From the NCBI RefSeq assembly GCF_011927665.1, contig NZ_JAATJA010000005.1, positions 1 through 64,000 on the forward strand: a stretch of DNA of 64,000 nucleotides, given 5' to 3'. Every line of letters starts with the position of its first letter. Positions within the stretch are counted from its first letter, which is position 1. This document shows, piece by piece, positions 8,799 to 17,566 of this stretch. Made by a program: the position numbers and the translations under genes. This stretch comes from Desulfobaculum xiamenense. GTDB lineage: Bacteria; Desulfobacterota; Desulfovibrionia; Desulfovibrionales; Desulfovibrionaceae. A model generated the notes under the pieces. It did no database searches. It was given only the letters and a program-made list of their open reading frames with translations, and had not been told where the DNA came from.

Positions 8799-10763
8799 AT
8801 GACCAGGAATATGGAAAAGGCCAACACCCTCCTCGCCGACAGATTCGAACGCTTCACGGATCGGCACGGACACCCCGAAGCCTCACGCGACCTCCGGGAG
8901 ATCGTGGACAAGGGCGTGTCCATCGTCGCCGCGCGCAAGGCGTCCCCCCAGAGCGAAGGCGTGCGCCATGTCATGACCTTCGTCACCTCGGGCCGCAGGG
9001 CGCAGCTCGTAGAGGAGATCGCCGCCGACGTGCAGGATCTCGTGAAGGTCCGGCGCGGCGAGCATCTGGCGGGCATAGCCACGGCGCACGGCGGCCTGCT
9101 CTTTTTGCCCGACGTCCTCATCCCGAACACGCAGGAGACCATCGACCGCTGGCGCGCCTTCCTCGATTCCCTCGACCACTCCTGCATCGCGACCAGCGAT
9201 CCCCGCACCGGCCTGCATGGCCGCATACCGTTCCGGGACGGGACATGGCTCTCGGACATCAGGTTCCGCCCCGATGCTCCGGCAGCGATCATCGCCGACA
9301 TCGAAACGGTCGAAGGTAGCCTGTTCCTGCGCGGGCACTCCGGCACGAGCGGCGCGGTGACCGTACGCGGCACCCTGTACGCGGACGTTGACCAGCTCGC
9401 AAAACAGCCCTCCCCCGTGCGCGAGGCAATCGGCCCGGTCCGCCTCCTCGCCGAAAAGGCCCACTCCGCGCAGGACATCGCCCTCGCCCCGGAGCGCTTT
9501 GCTGCGTGGGGCATCGGACATGGCGCGTCCCTCTTTTTCAATGACAAGATCGAATACGTCATGCACGCGGAACAACTGAGTGGGCACACGGTACATGCGC
9601 TCATCGAATGCCCCGGCGGCAAACGCATCGACGCGAAATCCCTACGCTTCGTGTGGAATGGCGAACGCTGGACGCGCTTCAACCGCGAACTCCCGCCCGA
9701 ATTGGCCTATGCGCTCGGCAAGAAGCTGGAGCGCGCCTGCGCCACCCTCGGCATTGGCCAAACATGCCTCGTCGAGGGCCGCGACGCGTCGGAAACGCTG
9801 TCGGAAAACATCTCGCGCATCGCCACGCTACTGGCCATGGGCCGCGGCGAGCACAGCGCCGCCCTCGCCCGCACCATTCCCGGCGAAGCCCGCGAGGCCG
9901 TACAGGAGGTCGAAAACCTGCTGGTGCACATCCGCGCGCTGGCCATCGGCGAAGGCGCATACTTCTACATGGGACCGGAAGAACTGACCCAAACCCTCAC
10001 CGTGGAAATGGACCGCCTGTCGGACATAAAACTCACTCACGCCCGCGAGGCGTTCGACGCCCACTGCTCGCCCGTGCCGCTCTCCGCCCTGAAGGCGGAC
10101 AGAACATACCTCGAAGGCCTTCGCTCCGCGCAGCTCACGCTCGACGAGGTACTCGGAACGGCGGGCAGGACGCTGGTCTTCCTGAATAACATGTTCACCT
10201 CACGGCAGGCGCGGGCGCGCGCGGCGGAATCCATCGCCCCTATCCGGGCCAACCTGCGCGGCCTGCTGGGCACCAAACCCCGCGACGATATGCTGCTCAC
10301 CCTGCTCAAGACGGCCGGGGCCAACACCATGGACAACCTCAAGCGCCGCTACGGCGACCACCCCGGCGCGGTGCAGGCGCTGGGCAAGGATCTCGAAGCT
10401 CTCGCCGCCGACCGGCCGCTTCGCCTCATCCGCGAATTCCTGAACGCGCCCTACCGCGACGTGGACGAGGCCCTCGAAGAGGACCGCGCCCTGCTCTCGC
10501 GGCTTCTCGAATACGGGCGCGGCCCCCTGCGCGACGTGCTGCGCCCCACGCGCTCGCGGCCGGACGGCGAACTGGATGGCACAATCTTTCGCAACTGCCT
10601 GCTGGTGAACCTCCAGTCCTTCCTTGCCGAGGACGCCCGGACCGCGACGATCAATCTGGACACGCGCGAGGCCGACGACATCGTCACCGAACTACTCGAC
10701 CGGCTCACACGCTTCGCGCCCATCGTCCCGGAATACAATCGCCGCTGCGGCGCGAAATCCTGA
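8799..10763 (+). CDS. large hypothetical protein, no recognised domain
   Basis: A 654-residue soluble protein with normal codon use for the window. I recognise no catalytic motif, P-loop, signal peptide or membrane segment. Residues 1-300 look alpha/beta with the strings ATAHGGLLFLPDVLIP and GHSGTSGAVTVRGTLYADV; residues 300-640 look largely helical and Arg/Glu-rich. A second ATG at 8811 (MEKANTLL) lies just after an AGGA and may be the true start. Downstream lies a tiny lipoprotein gene, upstream a divergent permease. The length and lack of obvious relatives make it one of the true unknowns here; a GTP/ATP-independent structural or RNA-related role cannot be excluded. Confidence 0.75.
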   Translation: MTRNMEKANTLLADRFERFTDRHGHPEASRDLREIVDKGVSIVAARKASPQSEGVRHVMTFVTSGRRAQLVEEIAADVQDLVKVRRGEHLAGIATAHGGLLFLPDVLIPNTQETIDRWRAFLDSLDHSCIATSDPRTGLHGRIPFRDGTWLSDIRFRPDAPAAIIADIETVEGSLFLRGHSGTSGAVTVRGTLYADVDQLAKQPSPVREAIGPVRLLAEKAHSAQDIALAPERFAAWGIGHGASLFFNDKIEYVMHAEQLSGHTVHALIECPGGKRIDAKSLRFVWNGERWTRFNRELPPELAYALGKKLERACATLGIGQTCLVEGRDASETLSENISRIATLLAMGRGEHSAALARTIPGEAREAVQEVENLLVHIRALAIGEGAYFYMGPEELTQTLTVEMDRLSDIKLTHAREAFDAHCSPVPLSALKADRTYLEGLRSAQLTLDEVLGTAGRTLVFLNNMFTSRQARARAAESIAPIRANLRGLLGTKPRDDMLLTLLKTAGANTMDNLKRRYGDHPGAVQALGKDLEALAADRPLRLIREFLNAPYRDVDEALEEDRALLSRLLEYGRGPLRDVLRPTRSRPDGELDGTIFRNCLLVNLQSFLAEDARTATINLDTREADDIVTELLDRLTRFAPIVPEYNRRCGAKS

Positions 10764-10886
10764 CACCGCAGGGCTGCGTTCGCAGCGACTGCCATTGCAA
10801 AATCGCCAACACTTTCGTAAACGGAAGAAAATTCGCACGCCGCACCGGCGGAGACACTCCGCTGCGGGCGGCATAGGGAGGTTTTC

Positions 10887-11045
10887 ATGTCGATCTGGAA
10901 GAAACTGGTGATTGTGGCCTGCGCCCTGCTGATGCTCGTCTCCGCCTTCGGCTGCAAAGAAGAGGGGCCTGCGGAAAAGGCGGGCAAGTCCATCGATCAG
11001 GCCGTGGACAACATGAAGGATCAGGCGAAGAAGCTGCTGGACTAG
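10887..11045 (+). CDS. small lipoprotein
   Basis: A 52-residue protein beginning MSIWKKLVIVACALL. A basic start, a hydrophobic core and the lipobox SAFGC (Cys about residue 20) make a convincing lipoprotein signal peptide; the mature part is a 33-residue charged helix ending KDQAKKLLD, resembling entericidin-like or amphipathic stress lipoproteins in size and composition. GGGAGG stands five bases before the ATG, and a terminator-like hairpin follows. It lies 123 bases after the 654-residue unknown gene, possibly with its own promoter. Confidence 0.78.
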   Translation: MSIWKKLVIVACALLMLVSAFGCKEEGPAEKAGKSIDQAVDNMKDQAKKLLD

Positions 11046-11125
11046 CCGGACGGCTCGTCAGGGTGACTGCCTCGGATGAGATTCAAAGCGCGGACGCGGC
11101 GAAACGCCCGGCCCCGCTGTCACGT

Positions 11126-11150
11126 GAACGGCCGCCAACGCGGCCGTTTC
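11126..11150 (+). terminator. terminator-like hairpin after the lipoprotein gene
   Basis: AACGGCCG / CGGCCGTT stem with a 6-base loop followed by TTCGCTTTTC; the T tract is interrupted. Confidence 0.6.
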
Positions 11151-11155
11151 GCTTT

Positions 11156-11692
11156 TCAGGGACACGCAGCGCAGTCGCACAGCACCTTGCGCATGGCATA
11201 GACCTTCGCCCCCATCTGGCCGATGAACTCCCGTTCCACCTCCCAGCCACAGGCCTCGTAGAAGCGTAGCGCAGGAACGTTGTCCGCATAGACCTCTAGC
11301 GTGGCGCTGCGGAATCCGCCCTTGGCCACCCGCCGCTCGGCATCCCGAAGCAGCAGGAGCCCCGCGCCCTTGCGCCGATGCGGGGTATCGACCCACAACA
11401 GGCTCACGTGACTGCCATTGACCACCAGCGCCATCCCGGCCAGACGGCCATGCGTGAAGGGTGCCAACGGATCGTCGGCATCGGGCCACGCGTGTGCGGG
11501 CCAGGGCGGGGCGACCTCGCAGATGCGAGCATTCGGCCAATGCAGCATCAACGTCTCGACCACGTTGCCCACTCGCCCGGACAGCTCATGGGCGGGAACG
11601 ATGTCGCGATAGACCTCGGGAATGGTGCGGGCGAACATCTCCGCAAGAAAGGGTAGGTCCGTGGCAGCGGCGGGACGAATGCGAAACGTCAT
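11156..11692 (-). CDS. GNAT-family N-acetyltransferase
   Basis: A 178-residue GNAT acetyltransferase. The acetyl-CoA binding motif A is seen as LLWVDTPHRRKGAGLLLLRDAERR (Q/RxxGxG/A shape: RRKGAG), followed by the typical VYADNVPALRFYEACGWEVER (N..A..FYE..GW) motif B. The substrate is not predictable. The reading frame opens further upstream, but the start at MTFRIRPAAATDLP gives the normal family N terminus and has GGAGAAAG before it; the longer form would also run through the terminator of the fumarase operon. The last residues carry three cysteines of unknown meaning. Confidence 0.85.
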   Translation of the reverse strand: MTFRIRPAAATDLPFLAEMFARTIPEVYRDIVPAHELSGRVGNVVETLMLHWPNARICEVAPPWPAHAWPDADDPLAPFTHGRLAGMALVVNGSHVSLLWVDTPHRRKGAGLLLLRDAERRVAKGGFRSATLEVYADNVPALRFYEACGWEVEREFIGQMGAKVYAMRKVLCDCAACP

Positions 11693-11710
11693 GGCTTTCT
11701 CCGCACGAAG

Positions 11711-11741
11711 GAAAACGGCCCCCGACATGCGCCGGGGGCCG
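11711..11741 (-). terminator. terminator of the frd-fumarase operon
   Basis: GGCCCCCG / CGGGGGCC stem with an 8-base loop; on the minus strand it is followed by GTTTTCC. It lies between the fumarase beta subunit and the GNAT gene. Confidence 0.8.
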
Positions 11742-11751
11742 GGGAAATCGG

Positions 11752-12309
11752 CTAGTCCAGCCCCACGGCAGCGAGATCCGGCTTCGCGTACAGCTCGCCG
11801 CCCTTCGTGTCGTTGATGACGAGGACCGGGAAGTTCTCCACCGTCAATTCGCGGATGGCCTCGGGACCGAGATCGTCAAAGGCGATGACCCGCGCGGCGG
11901 TGATGCACTTGGACAAAAGCGCTCCCGCGCCGCCAGTGGCACCGAAGTAGACGGCCATGTTCTCGCGCAGAGCGGCCTTGACCTCGTCGCTGCGCTTGCC
12001 CTTGCCGATGGATGCCTTCTGACCGAGGGCATGCAGGCGCGGGGCATAGCTGTCCATGCGATAGCTCGTGGTGGGTCCGGCGGCACCGATGGGCCGTCCC
12101 GGAGGCGCTGGGCTCGGGCCTACATAATAGATAATGGAGCCTTCGAGAGGAAACGGCAGTTGCACGCCGGAATCGATGAGGTCCATGAGCCGCTTGTGGG
12201 CAGCATCGCGCGCGGTATAGATGGTGCCGGTGATGAACACCACATCCCCGGCCGTGAGCTGCGTCGTATCCGCGTCGGTGAGCGGCGTCGTCAGATGGAA
12301 TTCAGCCAT
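11752..12309 (-). CDS. class I fumarase, beta (C-terminal) subunit
   Basis: A 185-residue protein equal to the C-terminal domain of class I [4Fe-4S] fumarase/tartrate dehydratase. GDVVFITGTIYTARDAAHKR and YYVGPSPAPPGRPIGAAGPT are family blocks, the latter contributing to the substrate site. It starts inside the stop codon of the alpha gene (TGATG, one-base overlap) with AGGGAGG upstream, so the subunits are translationally coupled. Together the two subunits hydrate fumarate to malate. Oxygen-sensitive Fe-S fumarase fits an anaerobe. Confidence 0.93.
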   Translation of the reverse strand: MAEFHLTTPLTDADTTQLTAGDVVFITGTIYTARDAAHKRLMDLIDSGVQLPFPLEGSIIYYVGPSPAPPGRPIGAAGPTTSYRMDSYAPRLHALGQKASIGKGKRSDEVKAALRENMAVYFGATGGAGALLSKCITAARVIAFDDLGPEAIRELTVENFPVLVINDTKGGELYAKPDLAAVGLD

Positions 12310-13145
12310 CAGATCACGACCTCCCTGTGCCGGATGGAATGGCACTGCACGTTGACGGCCAGCGGCAGGCTGGCGATGTGACACGGGGCCATCTCGATCT
12401 TGACGCCGAGACAGGTCGTCGCGCCGCCAAGGCCCATGGGACCGATACCGAGCCGATTGATGTCCGCGAGGAGCTCGTCCTCCATCTTGGCGACGGCGGG
12501 ATCGGGATGCCGATCCTCCAGCCCACGCAGCAACGCGTGCTTGGCCATGACCGGAGCTTTCTCGAAGGTGCCGCCAATGCCAATGCCGAGCATAATGGGC
12601 GGACAGGGGTTCGGACCGGCCTCCACCACGCGCCGCAGCACGAATTCGCGGATGCCCTTCCAGCCCTGCGCCGGGGTCAGCATGGTCACGCGGGACATGT
12701 TTTCCGAACCGCCGCCCTTGGCCATGAACGCTATGCGTATCCTGTCGCCGGGGACGAAATCGAAATGAATGATGGCCGGGGAATTATCGCCGGTGTTGGC
12801 GCGGGTCATGGGATCGCAGGACGACTTGCGCAAATAGCCTTCGGCATAGGCGCGAATCATGCCCTGCTCGATAGCCTGCTTGAGGCTTCCCTCCACCCGC
12901 ACGTCCTCGCCTATCTCCACGAAGAACACAGCCAATCCGCAATCCTGACACAGAGGCAGACCGGTCTCCTCGGCCAGTTCGGCATTCTCCAGCAATTGCC
13001 GGAAAATCTCCTTGGCCGCGGGGGTGGTCTCTTCCCGCATGTGCCGCCGGAAGGCCGCCTTCACGTCGTCGGGCAGCCGCACTCCGGCATCGCGGACCAT
13101 CGAGGCGACGGTATCCGTGATGTCGGAGGCCTGAATCGTTCGCAT
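12309..13145 (-). CDS. class I fumarase, alpha (N-terminal) subunit
   Basis: A 278-residue catalytic subunit of class I fumarase. Cysteines that would bind the [4Fe-4S] cluster are in LCQDCGLAV (about residue 65), NPCPPIMLGIGIGGT and the C-terminal GGATTCLGVKIEMAPCH region. AAGGAG lies before the ATG, 17 bases after frdB. In the operon with fumarate reductase it supplies or consumes the fumarate used by that enzyme; in the reductive direction malate is dehydrated to fumarate and then reduced to succinate. Confidence 0.93.
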   Translation of the reverse strand: MRTIQASDITDTVASMVRDAGVRLPDDVKAAFRRHMREETTPAAKEIFRQLLENAELAEETGLPLCQDCGLAVFFVEIGEDVRVEGSLKQAIEQGMIRAYAEGYLRKSSCDPMTRANTGDNSPAIIHFDFVPGDRIRIAFMAKGGGSENMSRVTMLTPAQGWKGIREFVLRRVVEAGPNPCPPIMLGIGIGGTFEKAPVMAKHALLRGLEDRHPDPAVAKMEDELLADINRLGIGPMGLGGATTCLGVKIEMAPCHIASLPLAVNVQCHSIRHREVVI

Positions 13146-13161
13146 CGCGTTTCTCCTTCTC

Positions 13162-13905
13162 TCACTTGCCGCCGGGCAGGAAGCTTCTGATGGCCGCCAA
13201 ACCCATTCTGCGGCGCAAAAAGCCCAGCTGATCCTGAAGCGGGAGTCCCTTGGGGCACACGTCCTCGCAGCCGAGCAGGCCCATGCAGCCGAAAATGCCT
13301 TCGTCGTCACCGATGATCTCGAAGAAATCCTTCTCCGTGCGCTGGTCGCGCGGGTCCAGCATGAAGCGAGCCACGCGGTTCAACCCCGCCGCGCCGAGAA
13401 AATCCCGACGCATGCGCGCCGTGGCACAGCCCGCGATACAGCATCCGCACTCGATGCAGCGCTCCAGTTCGTAGATCTCGTTGGCGAGGGCATTGTCCAT
13501 GCGCTCCTCCTCGGCCAGCGGATCGAACTCCCTGTCGGTGTGTATCCACGAACCGACGCGGGAATACATTTCCCGGAACCACGTGCCGGTGTCAACGGAC
13601 AAGTCCCCGACAAGGCGGAAGATCGGCAGCGGAAGCAGGGTCACAACGTCCGGCAGCTCCTTCGTCTTGGTCTTGCAGGCGAGATTCGGCCGCCCGTTCA
13701 CCAGCATGCCGCAGGCCCCGCAAATGCCCGCCCGACAGCAAAAATCGAACTGGAGCGAGGGGTCCTGCTCCTCGCGAATGCGTGTAAGGGCAATAAACAG
13801 CGTCATGGACGAGGTCTCCGGAACGACGAAGGTGTCCATATGCGGGGTCGAAGTCCGGTCCATGGGGTTGTAGCGGAATATGCTGAAGGTGAGATTGCGC
13901 GTCAT
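13162..13905 (-). CDS. frdB: fumarate reductase iron-sulfur subunit
   Basis: A 247-residue subunit carrying three Fe-S clusters: the [2Fe-2S] ligands are in FCCRAGICGACGMLVNGRPNLAC shortened here to CCRAGICGACG plus the later Cys (residues about 55-77), the [4Fe-4S] in CIECGCCIAGC, and the [3Fe-4S]/[4Fe-4S] ligands in CMGLLGCEDVCPKG. It passes electrons from the membrane cytochrome b to the flavoprotein. Its ATG overlaps the stop of frdA by four bases (ATGA), showing coupling. Start at MTRNLTFSIFRY; the longer reading is out of family. Confidence 0.94.
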   Translation of the reverse strand: MTRNLTFSIFRYNPMDRTSTPHMDTFVVPETSSMTLFIALTRIREEQDPSLQFDFCCRAGICGACGMLVNGRPNLACKTKTKELPDVVTLLPLPIFRLVGDLSVDTGTWFREMYSRVGSWIHTDREFDPLAEEERMDNALANEIYELERCIECGCCIAGCATARMRRDFLGAAGLNRVARFMLDPRDQRTEKDFFEIIGDDEGIFGCMGLLGCEDVCPKGLPLQDQLGFLRRRMGLAAIRSFLPGGK

Positions 13906-15743
13906 GAGTTGTTCTCCCCCGCGTCCATCGGAATGATCGTTCCGTTGCCATAGCCCCTGTCTCCCGGAGGCATCTCCATGACCCGCGTGGCGGGTTCGTA
14001 GGTCAGCGTCGGCAGCTCGTCGCTCTCGCCGGGCCATGTGGCCAGCGTACGATTCAGCCAGTCGCGGTCGTTACGCTCGGGATGGTCCTCGCGCGCATGG
14101 CTGCCACGGCTCTCGGTGCGCATGAGCGCGCCATGGGCCACACACAGCGCCAACCGCACCATTCCCGGCAGCTTGAGCGCCATCGCCAGCTCGGGATTGG
14201 CCCCCACGCCGTTGGACCGCAGCCCGAGGCGCTTGGCGCGGGCGTGAATCTCCCGCAGGCTGTCCACCGCGCGCCCAAGGCCATCGGCATTGCGGAAGAT
14301 ATGCACGCCGTCCTGCAGGGCGTCCTGCATGGCGTCGCGCACGGCGTAGACATTCTCCCCGCCGTCCGTCCCGGTTCGCAGGCGCTCAATTCGATCTTCA
14401 ACGCGGAGCACCGCGTCACGCACAGCGGCGGTGTTCCACACGGCCTCGCGTCCACGCAGATATTCGACGAGCTTTGCGCCCACCAGCATCCCCGCCACCA
14501 CCGTCTCCGCCAACGAGTTGCCGCCAAGGCGATTGAAGCCGTGCATGTCCCAGCAGGCGGCCTCGCCCGCCGCGAACAGCCCCTCCAATCCATAGGCCTT
14601 GCCATCCTTATTCGTGCGGATGCCGCCCATGGAGTAATGCTGCACCGGCTTGACCGGAATGAGGCTCTCCACCGGATCTATGCCGAGGAAATTGTGGCAG
14701 ATTTCGTCCACCTCGCGCAGTTTCACGCGGATGTGCCGTTCGCCGAGGTGGCGGATGTCCAGCCAAAGATGTTCGCCGTAGGGGCTTTTCACGCCCTTGC
14801 CCTCGCGGATGTGGTGCATCATCCAGCGCGAGACCACGTCGCGCGAGGCAAGCTCCGCCTTTTCCGGCTCGTAGAGGTGCATGAAACGCTCGCCGTTGAC
14901 GTCGAGGAGCGTCCCGCCGTCACCACGGCAACCCTCGGTAACGAGGATGTAGGTGGGCACGATGCCCGTGGGATGGAACTGCACGGCCTCCATGTTGCCG
15001 AGCGGCACCACGCCCGTGTCGAGCACGGCGGCATGCGCTCCGCCGTCGTTGATGACCGCGTTGGTCGATTCGCGGTAGATACGGCCGAACCCGCCCGAGG
15101 CCACCAGCGTCGCCTTGGCGAGATAGACGCGCAGTTCGCCCGTGCGCAGACAGCGGGCCACGGCCCCGAGGCACTGCCCCGCGTCGTGGATGATGGAGAC
15201 GACCTCCACCTTGTCGTGCACGGTCACGCCAAGCTGGGCGGCGCGGTTGTCCATGGTGTAGAGCACGGTGTGCCCCGTGCCGTCCGAGGTATAGCAGGTG
15301 CGCCATTTGGCGGTTCCGCCGAAGGCGCGGGCGGTGATGAGACCTGCCTTCTCGGCCTTTTCCTCCTTCTCGAAGCGCTCGCCGCCCTTGTAGTAGTGTC
15401 GCTTGCCCGGAACGACGCGGTTCCACGGCACGCCCCAGTGGGCCATCTGGCGCATGGCGATGGGCGCATTGTCGCAGAACAGACGCGCCACCTCCTGATC
15501 GCAGCCCCAGTCCGAACCTTTCACGGTATCCACGAAATGGACGTCCGGGCTGTCGCCCTCGCCCATGGAGCAGTTGCCCAGGGCCGCCTGCATGCCGCCC
15601 TGCGCGGCGGCGGAATGCGAACGCCGCGCGGGGACGATGCTCAAGCACGTGGCGTCGAACCCGGCCTCGGCCGCGGCGATGGCCACACGCTCCCCGGCAA
15701 GCCCCGCGCCGATACACAACACGTCGGTAACGAATGTCTGCAT
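13902..15743 (-). CDS. frdA: fumarate reductase flavoprotein subunit
   Basis: A 613-residue catalytic subunit: FAD-binding GAGLAGERVAIAAAEAGF at the N terminus, and RRSHSAAAQGGMQA containing the His expected to bind FAD covalently. GWGxx..REDHPERNDRDWLNRTL near residue 570 is the conserved C-terminal block. Gene order C-A-B and length resemble the quinol:fumarate reductase of Wolinella-type and Desulfovibrio enzymes. It can reduce fumarate or, in reverse, oxidise succinate; direction cannot be read from sequence. GAGGAG precedes the ATG, 18 bases after frdC. Confidence 0.95.
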   Translation of the reverse strand: MQTFVTDVLCIGAGLAGERVAIAAAEAGFDATCLSIVPARRSHSAAAQGGMQAALGNCSMGEGDSPDVHFVDTVKGSDWGCDQEVARLFCDNAPIAMRQMAHWGVPWNRVVPGKRHYYKGGERFEKEEKAEKAGLITARAFGGTAKWRTCYTSDGTGHTVLYTMDNRAAQLGVTVHDKVEVVSIIHDAGQCLGAVARCLRTGELRVYLAKATLVASGGFGRIYRESTNAVINDGGAHAAVLDTGVVPLGNMEAVQFHPTGIVPTYILVTEGCRGDGGTLLDVNGERFMHLYEPEKAELASRDVVSRWMMHHIREGKGVKSPYGEHLWLDIRHLGERHIRVKLREVDEICHNFLGIDPVESLIPVKPVQHYSMGGIRTNKDGKAYGLEGLFAAGEAACWDMHGFNRLGGNSLAETVVAGMLVGAKLVEYLRGREAVWNTAAVRDAVLRVEDRIERLRTGTDGGENVYAVRDAMQDALQDGVHIFRNADGLGRAVDSLREIHARAKRLGLRSNGVGANPELAMALKLPGMVRLALCVAHGALMRTESRGSHAREDHPERNDRDWLNRTLATWPGESDELPTLTYEPATRVMEMPPGDRGYGNGTIIPMDAGENNS

Positions 15744-15761
15744 GAAGCGCTCCTCGCGAGG

Positions 15762-16418
15762 CTAGTGGAAGTCCATGAAGTAGAACCGCAGCAGGGTCGC
15801 CAGCCCAAGCAGGATGAAGAACAGCGTCAGCAGATTCTCGCGCCTGCGGAAGATGCCCCGGTTGGCGCGGCGGATGAATCCCCACTTCACGCCGATGCGG
15901 TAAAAGCCGATGCCCACATGCAGCTCCACCATGGGCAACAAGACGAGATACAGCGGCATGAGCCAGCCGCTCTGGATACGTGCAGCGCTCTTGACCGAGG
16001 TGATGGGCAAATCGGTCAGCACGATCCACATATGGATGGAGCCGAGCAGGAGCACCACCATGGCGGAGACGACCTGCACCAGCCACAGCCACGTGTCGCG
16101 ATGGCGCAGGGTGCGCGAATGCGCCCACACCACGCGCTGCTCCGCCGTGCGGAAAGGAATCTTGCGTGCGCCGAGGGCGAAGTGCAGCAGAAAGACGAAG
16201 GCCACCAGCGGCCCGCCCACCTGCGCCACGTAGGTGTATTCGAAGAACCACGCCAACGCGTCCATCACGCGCGGCCCCACAAGGACGCTGGAGACGAGGA
16301 TCATGTGCGACCACATGAACAGGATCAGCCCCGCCCCGGTGAGCATCTGCAGCCAATCCAGATAGGCCGACGCCCTTCCGGGATGGGGAACATGCATGGT
16401 CGAATCGACAACCGCCAT
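15762..16418 (-). CDS. frdC: fumarate reductase cytochrome b subunit
   Basis: A 218-residue membrane anchor with five hydrophobic helices. Candidate haem-ligand histidines are in FMWSHMILVSS, FLLHFALGARK, LLGSIHMWIVL and MVELHVGIGFYRIG, matching the di-haem (type B) anchor of quinol:fumarate reductases. It takes electrons from menaquinol. First gene of a five-gene operon frdC-frdA-frdB-fumarase alpha-beta. GGAGG lies before the ATG at 16418; the longer upstream reading lacks family similarity. Confidence 0.93.
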   Translation of the reverse strand: MAVVDSTMHVPHPGRASAYLDWLQMLTGAGLILFMWSHMILVSSVLVGPRVMDALAWFFEYTYVAQVGGPLVAFVFLLHFALGARKIPFRTAEQRVVWAHSRTLRHRDTWLWLVQVVSAMVVLLLGSIHMWIVLTDLPITSVKSAARIQSGWLMPLYLVLLPMVELHVGIGFYRIGVKWGFIRRANRGIFRRRENLLTLFFILLGLATLLRFYFMDFH

Positions 16419-16718
16419 GGCAACCTCCGCTTGATGGTTTCCGACAGCGCCCGCGCATACGGCATTTTCATCCATGCACAGCCATCACGCCATGCATCAC
16501 ACAGGCACATCCGCACACTGCCTTCGACAAGCATCGGAATTGTTGAACACCACGGCCACATTGTCAATCGAGTCAACGCATTATGTGCAAAACATCGCCT
16601 ATTTCCCCAGACGATCAATCACGACTGGTCACGCCATACACATGCCGCGCACAACTATGCATCACGAGTCACCGTCACACGCCGCCATTTGCCGAGCGTG
16701 AGTCAACGGAGCCAATCC
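16419..16718. other. intergenic region upstream of frdC
   Basis: About 300 bases between frdC and the terminator of the exonuclease gene, visibly less GC-rich than the surrounding genes. It contains the frd promoter candidate. No reading frame with a ribosome-binding site is seen. Confidence 0.5.
16539..16567 (-). promoter_or_regulatory. candidate promoter of the frd-fumarase operon
   Basis: On the minus strand a perfect TTGACA, 17-base spacer and AACAAT (4 of 6 to consensus), ending about 120 bases before frdC. A second TTGAC lies 9 bases upstream of the first (16571-16576), giving a TTGAC direct repeat that could be a regulator site. Confidence 0.5.
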
Positions 16719-16753
16719 AAAACAAAAGCCCGTCCGGACATGCCGGGCGGGCT
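16719..16753 (-). terminator. terminator of the exonuclease gene
   Basis: AGCCCGTCCGG / CCGGGCGGGCT stem (one G-T pair) with a short loop; the minus strand continues TTTGTTTTGG. Confidence 0.8.
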
Positions 16754-16785
16754 GCGAAAGAGCGAAAAGAATGCGCAAGCTCTGA

Positions 16786-17550
16786 TCAGAACTCCAGCTC
16801 CACGCCAAGGGGGCAGTGGTCGGAGCCGTCCACGGCGGGATCGATCCATGCGGAACGCACGTTGTCTCGCAGTTCCTCGGACACGAAGAAATAGTCGATG
16901 CGCCACCCCACGTTTCGCGCACGCGCGCCAGCCCGATAGGACCACCACGTGTAGTTGTCCGGACCATCATCGAACATGCGGAAGGTATCCACGTAGCCAG
17001 CGGCCACGAACCGGTCCAGCCATGCGCGTTCGATGGGCAGGAAGCCGCTTATGCCCTCGTTCTCCTTGGGACGCGCAAGGTCGATGGGCTTGTGCGCGGT
17101 ATTGAAGTCGCCGAAGACGACAATGGGCTTGTCGCGCCGCAGGGTCTCGGCATGCTCCAGAAAAGCGTCGTAGTAGCCGAGCTTGAACTGCAAGCGCTCG
17201 TCGCCGTTGCCGCCGTTGGGAAAATAGATGTTGAACAGGTGGAAGTCCTCATACTCCAGCCGGATGCAGCGCCCTTCGCCACGATAGCGCTCGTCGGGCA
17301 GGCCGTAGGTCACCGAGAGCGGCGCATGGCGGCAGAAGCAGGCCGTGCCGGAATAGCCCTTACGCACCTGTGAGGAATTCCAGAATGCAGACCAGCCCTC
17401 GGGGTTTCTATCCTCACGATCCAGCTGGGCGGCATCGGCCTTGGTTTCCTGAATGCCGACCACGTCCGCACCCGAGGCATCGAGCCATTCCCGAAAGCCC
17501 TTCTTCACGATGGCCCGATATCCATTGACGTTCCACGAGAGGAGTTTCAT
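16786..17550 (-). CDS. xth: exodeoxyribonuclease III
   Basis: A 254-residue AP endonuclease/3'-5' exonuclease of base-excision repair. MKLLSWNVNGYRA, GIQETKAD (catalytic Glu), VFGDFNTAH (DxN) and the final GSDHCPLGVEL (SDH) are the endonuclease/exonuclease/phosphatase motifs. YRAGARARNVGWRIDYFFVS is the XthA-type R..N.GWR.DY block. Start at MKLLSWN is the family N terminus; the longer frame overlaps the next gene. Lies 16 bases downstream of a phosphoesterase gene on the same strand. Confidence 0.94.
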   Translation of the reverse strand: MKLLSWNVNGYRAIVKKGFREWLDASGADVVGIQETKADAAQLDREDRNPEGWSAFWNSSQVRKGYSGTACFCRHAPLSVTYGLPDERYRGEGRCIRLEYEDFHLFNIYFPNGGNGDERLQFKLGYYDAFLEHAETLRRDKPIVVFGDFNTAHKPIDLARPKENEGISGFLPIERAWLDRFVAAGYVDTFRMFDDGPDNYTWWSYRAGARARNVGWRIDYFFVSEELRDNVRSAWIDPAVDGSDHCPLGVELEF

Positions 17551-17566
17551 TTTCACGATGGAACCC

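Noticed and set aside
14082-17105. A 1007-codon open frame on the plus strand across frdA and frdC
   Set aside because: It is antisense to clearly real genes, rich in His, Ala, Gly and Arg as expected of a shadow frame in GC-rich DNA, has no ribosome-binding site and no domain.
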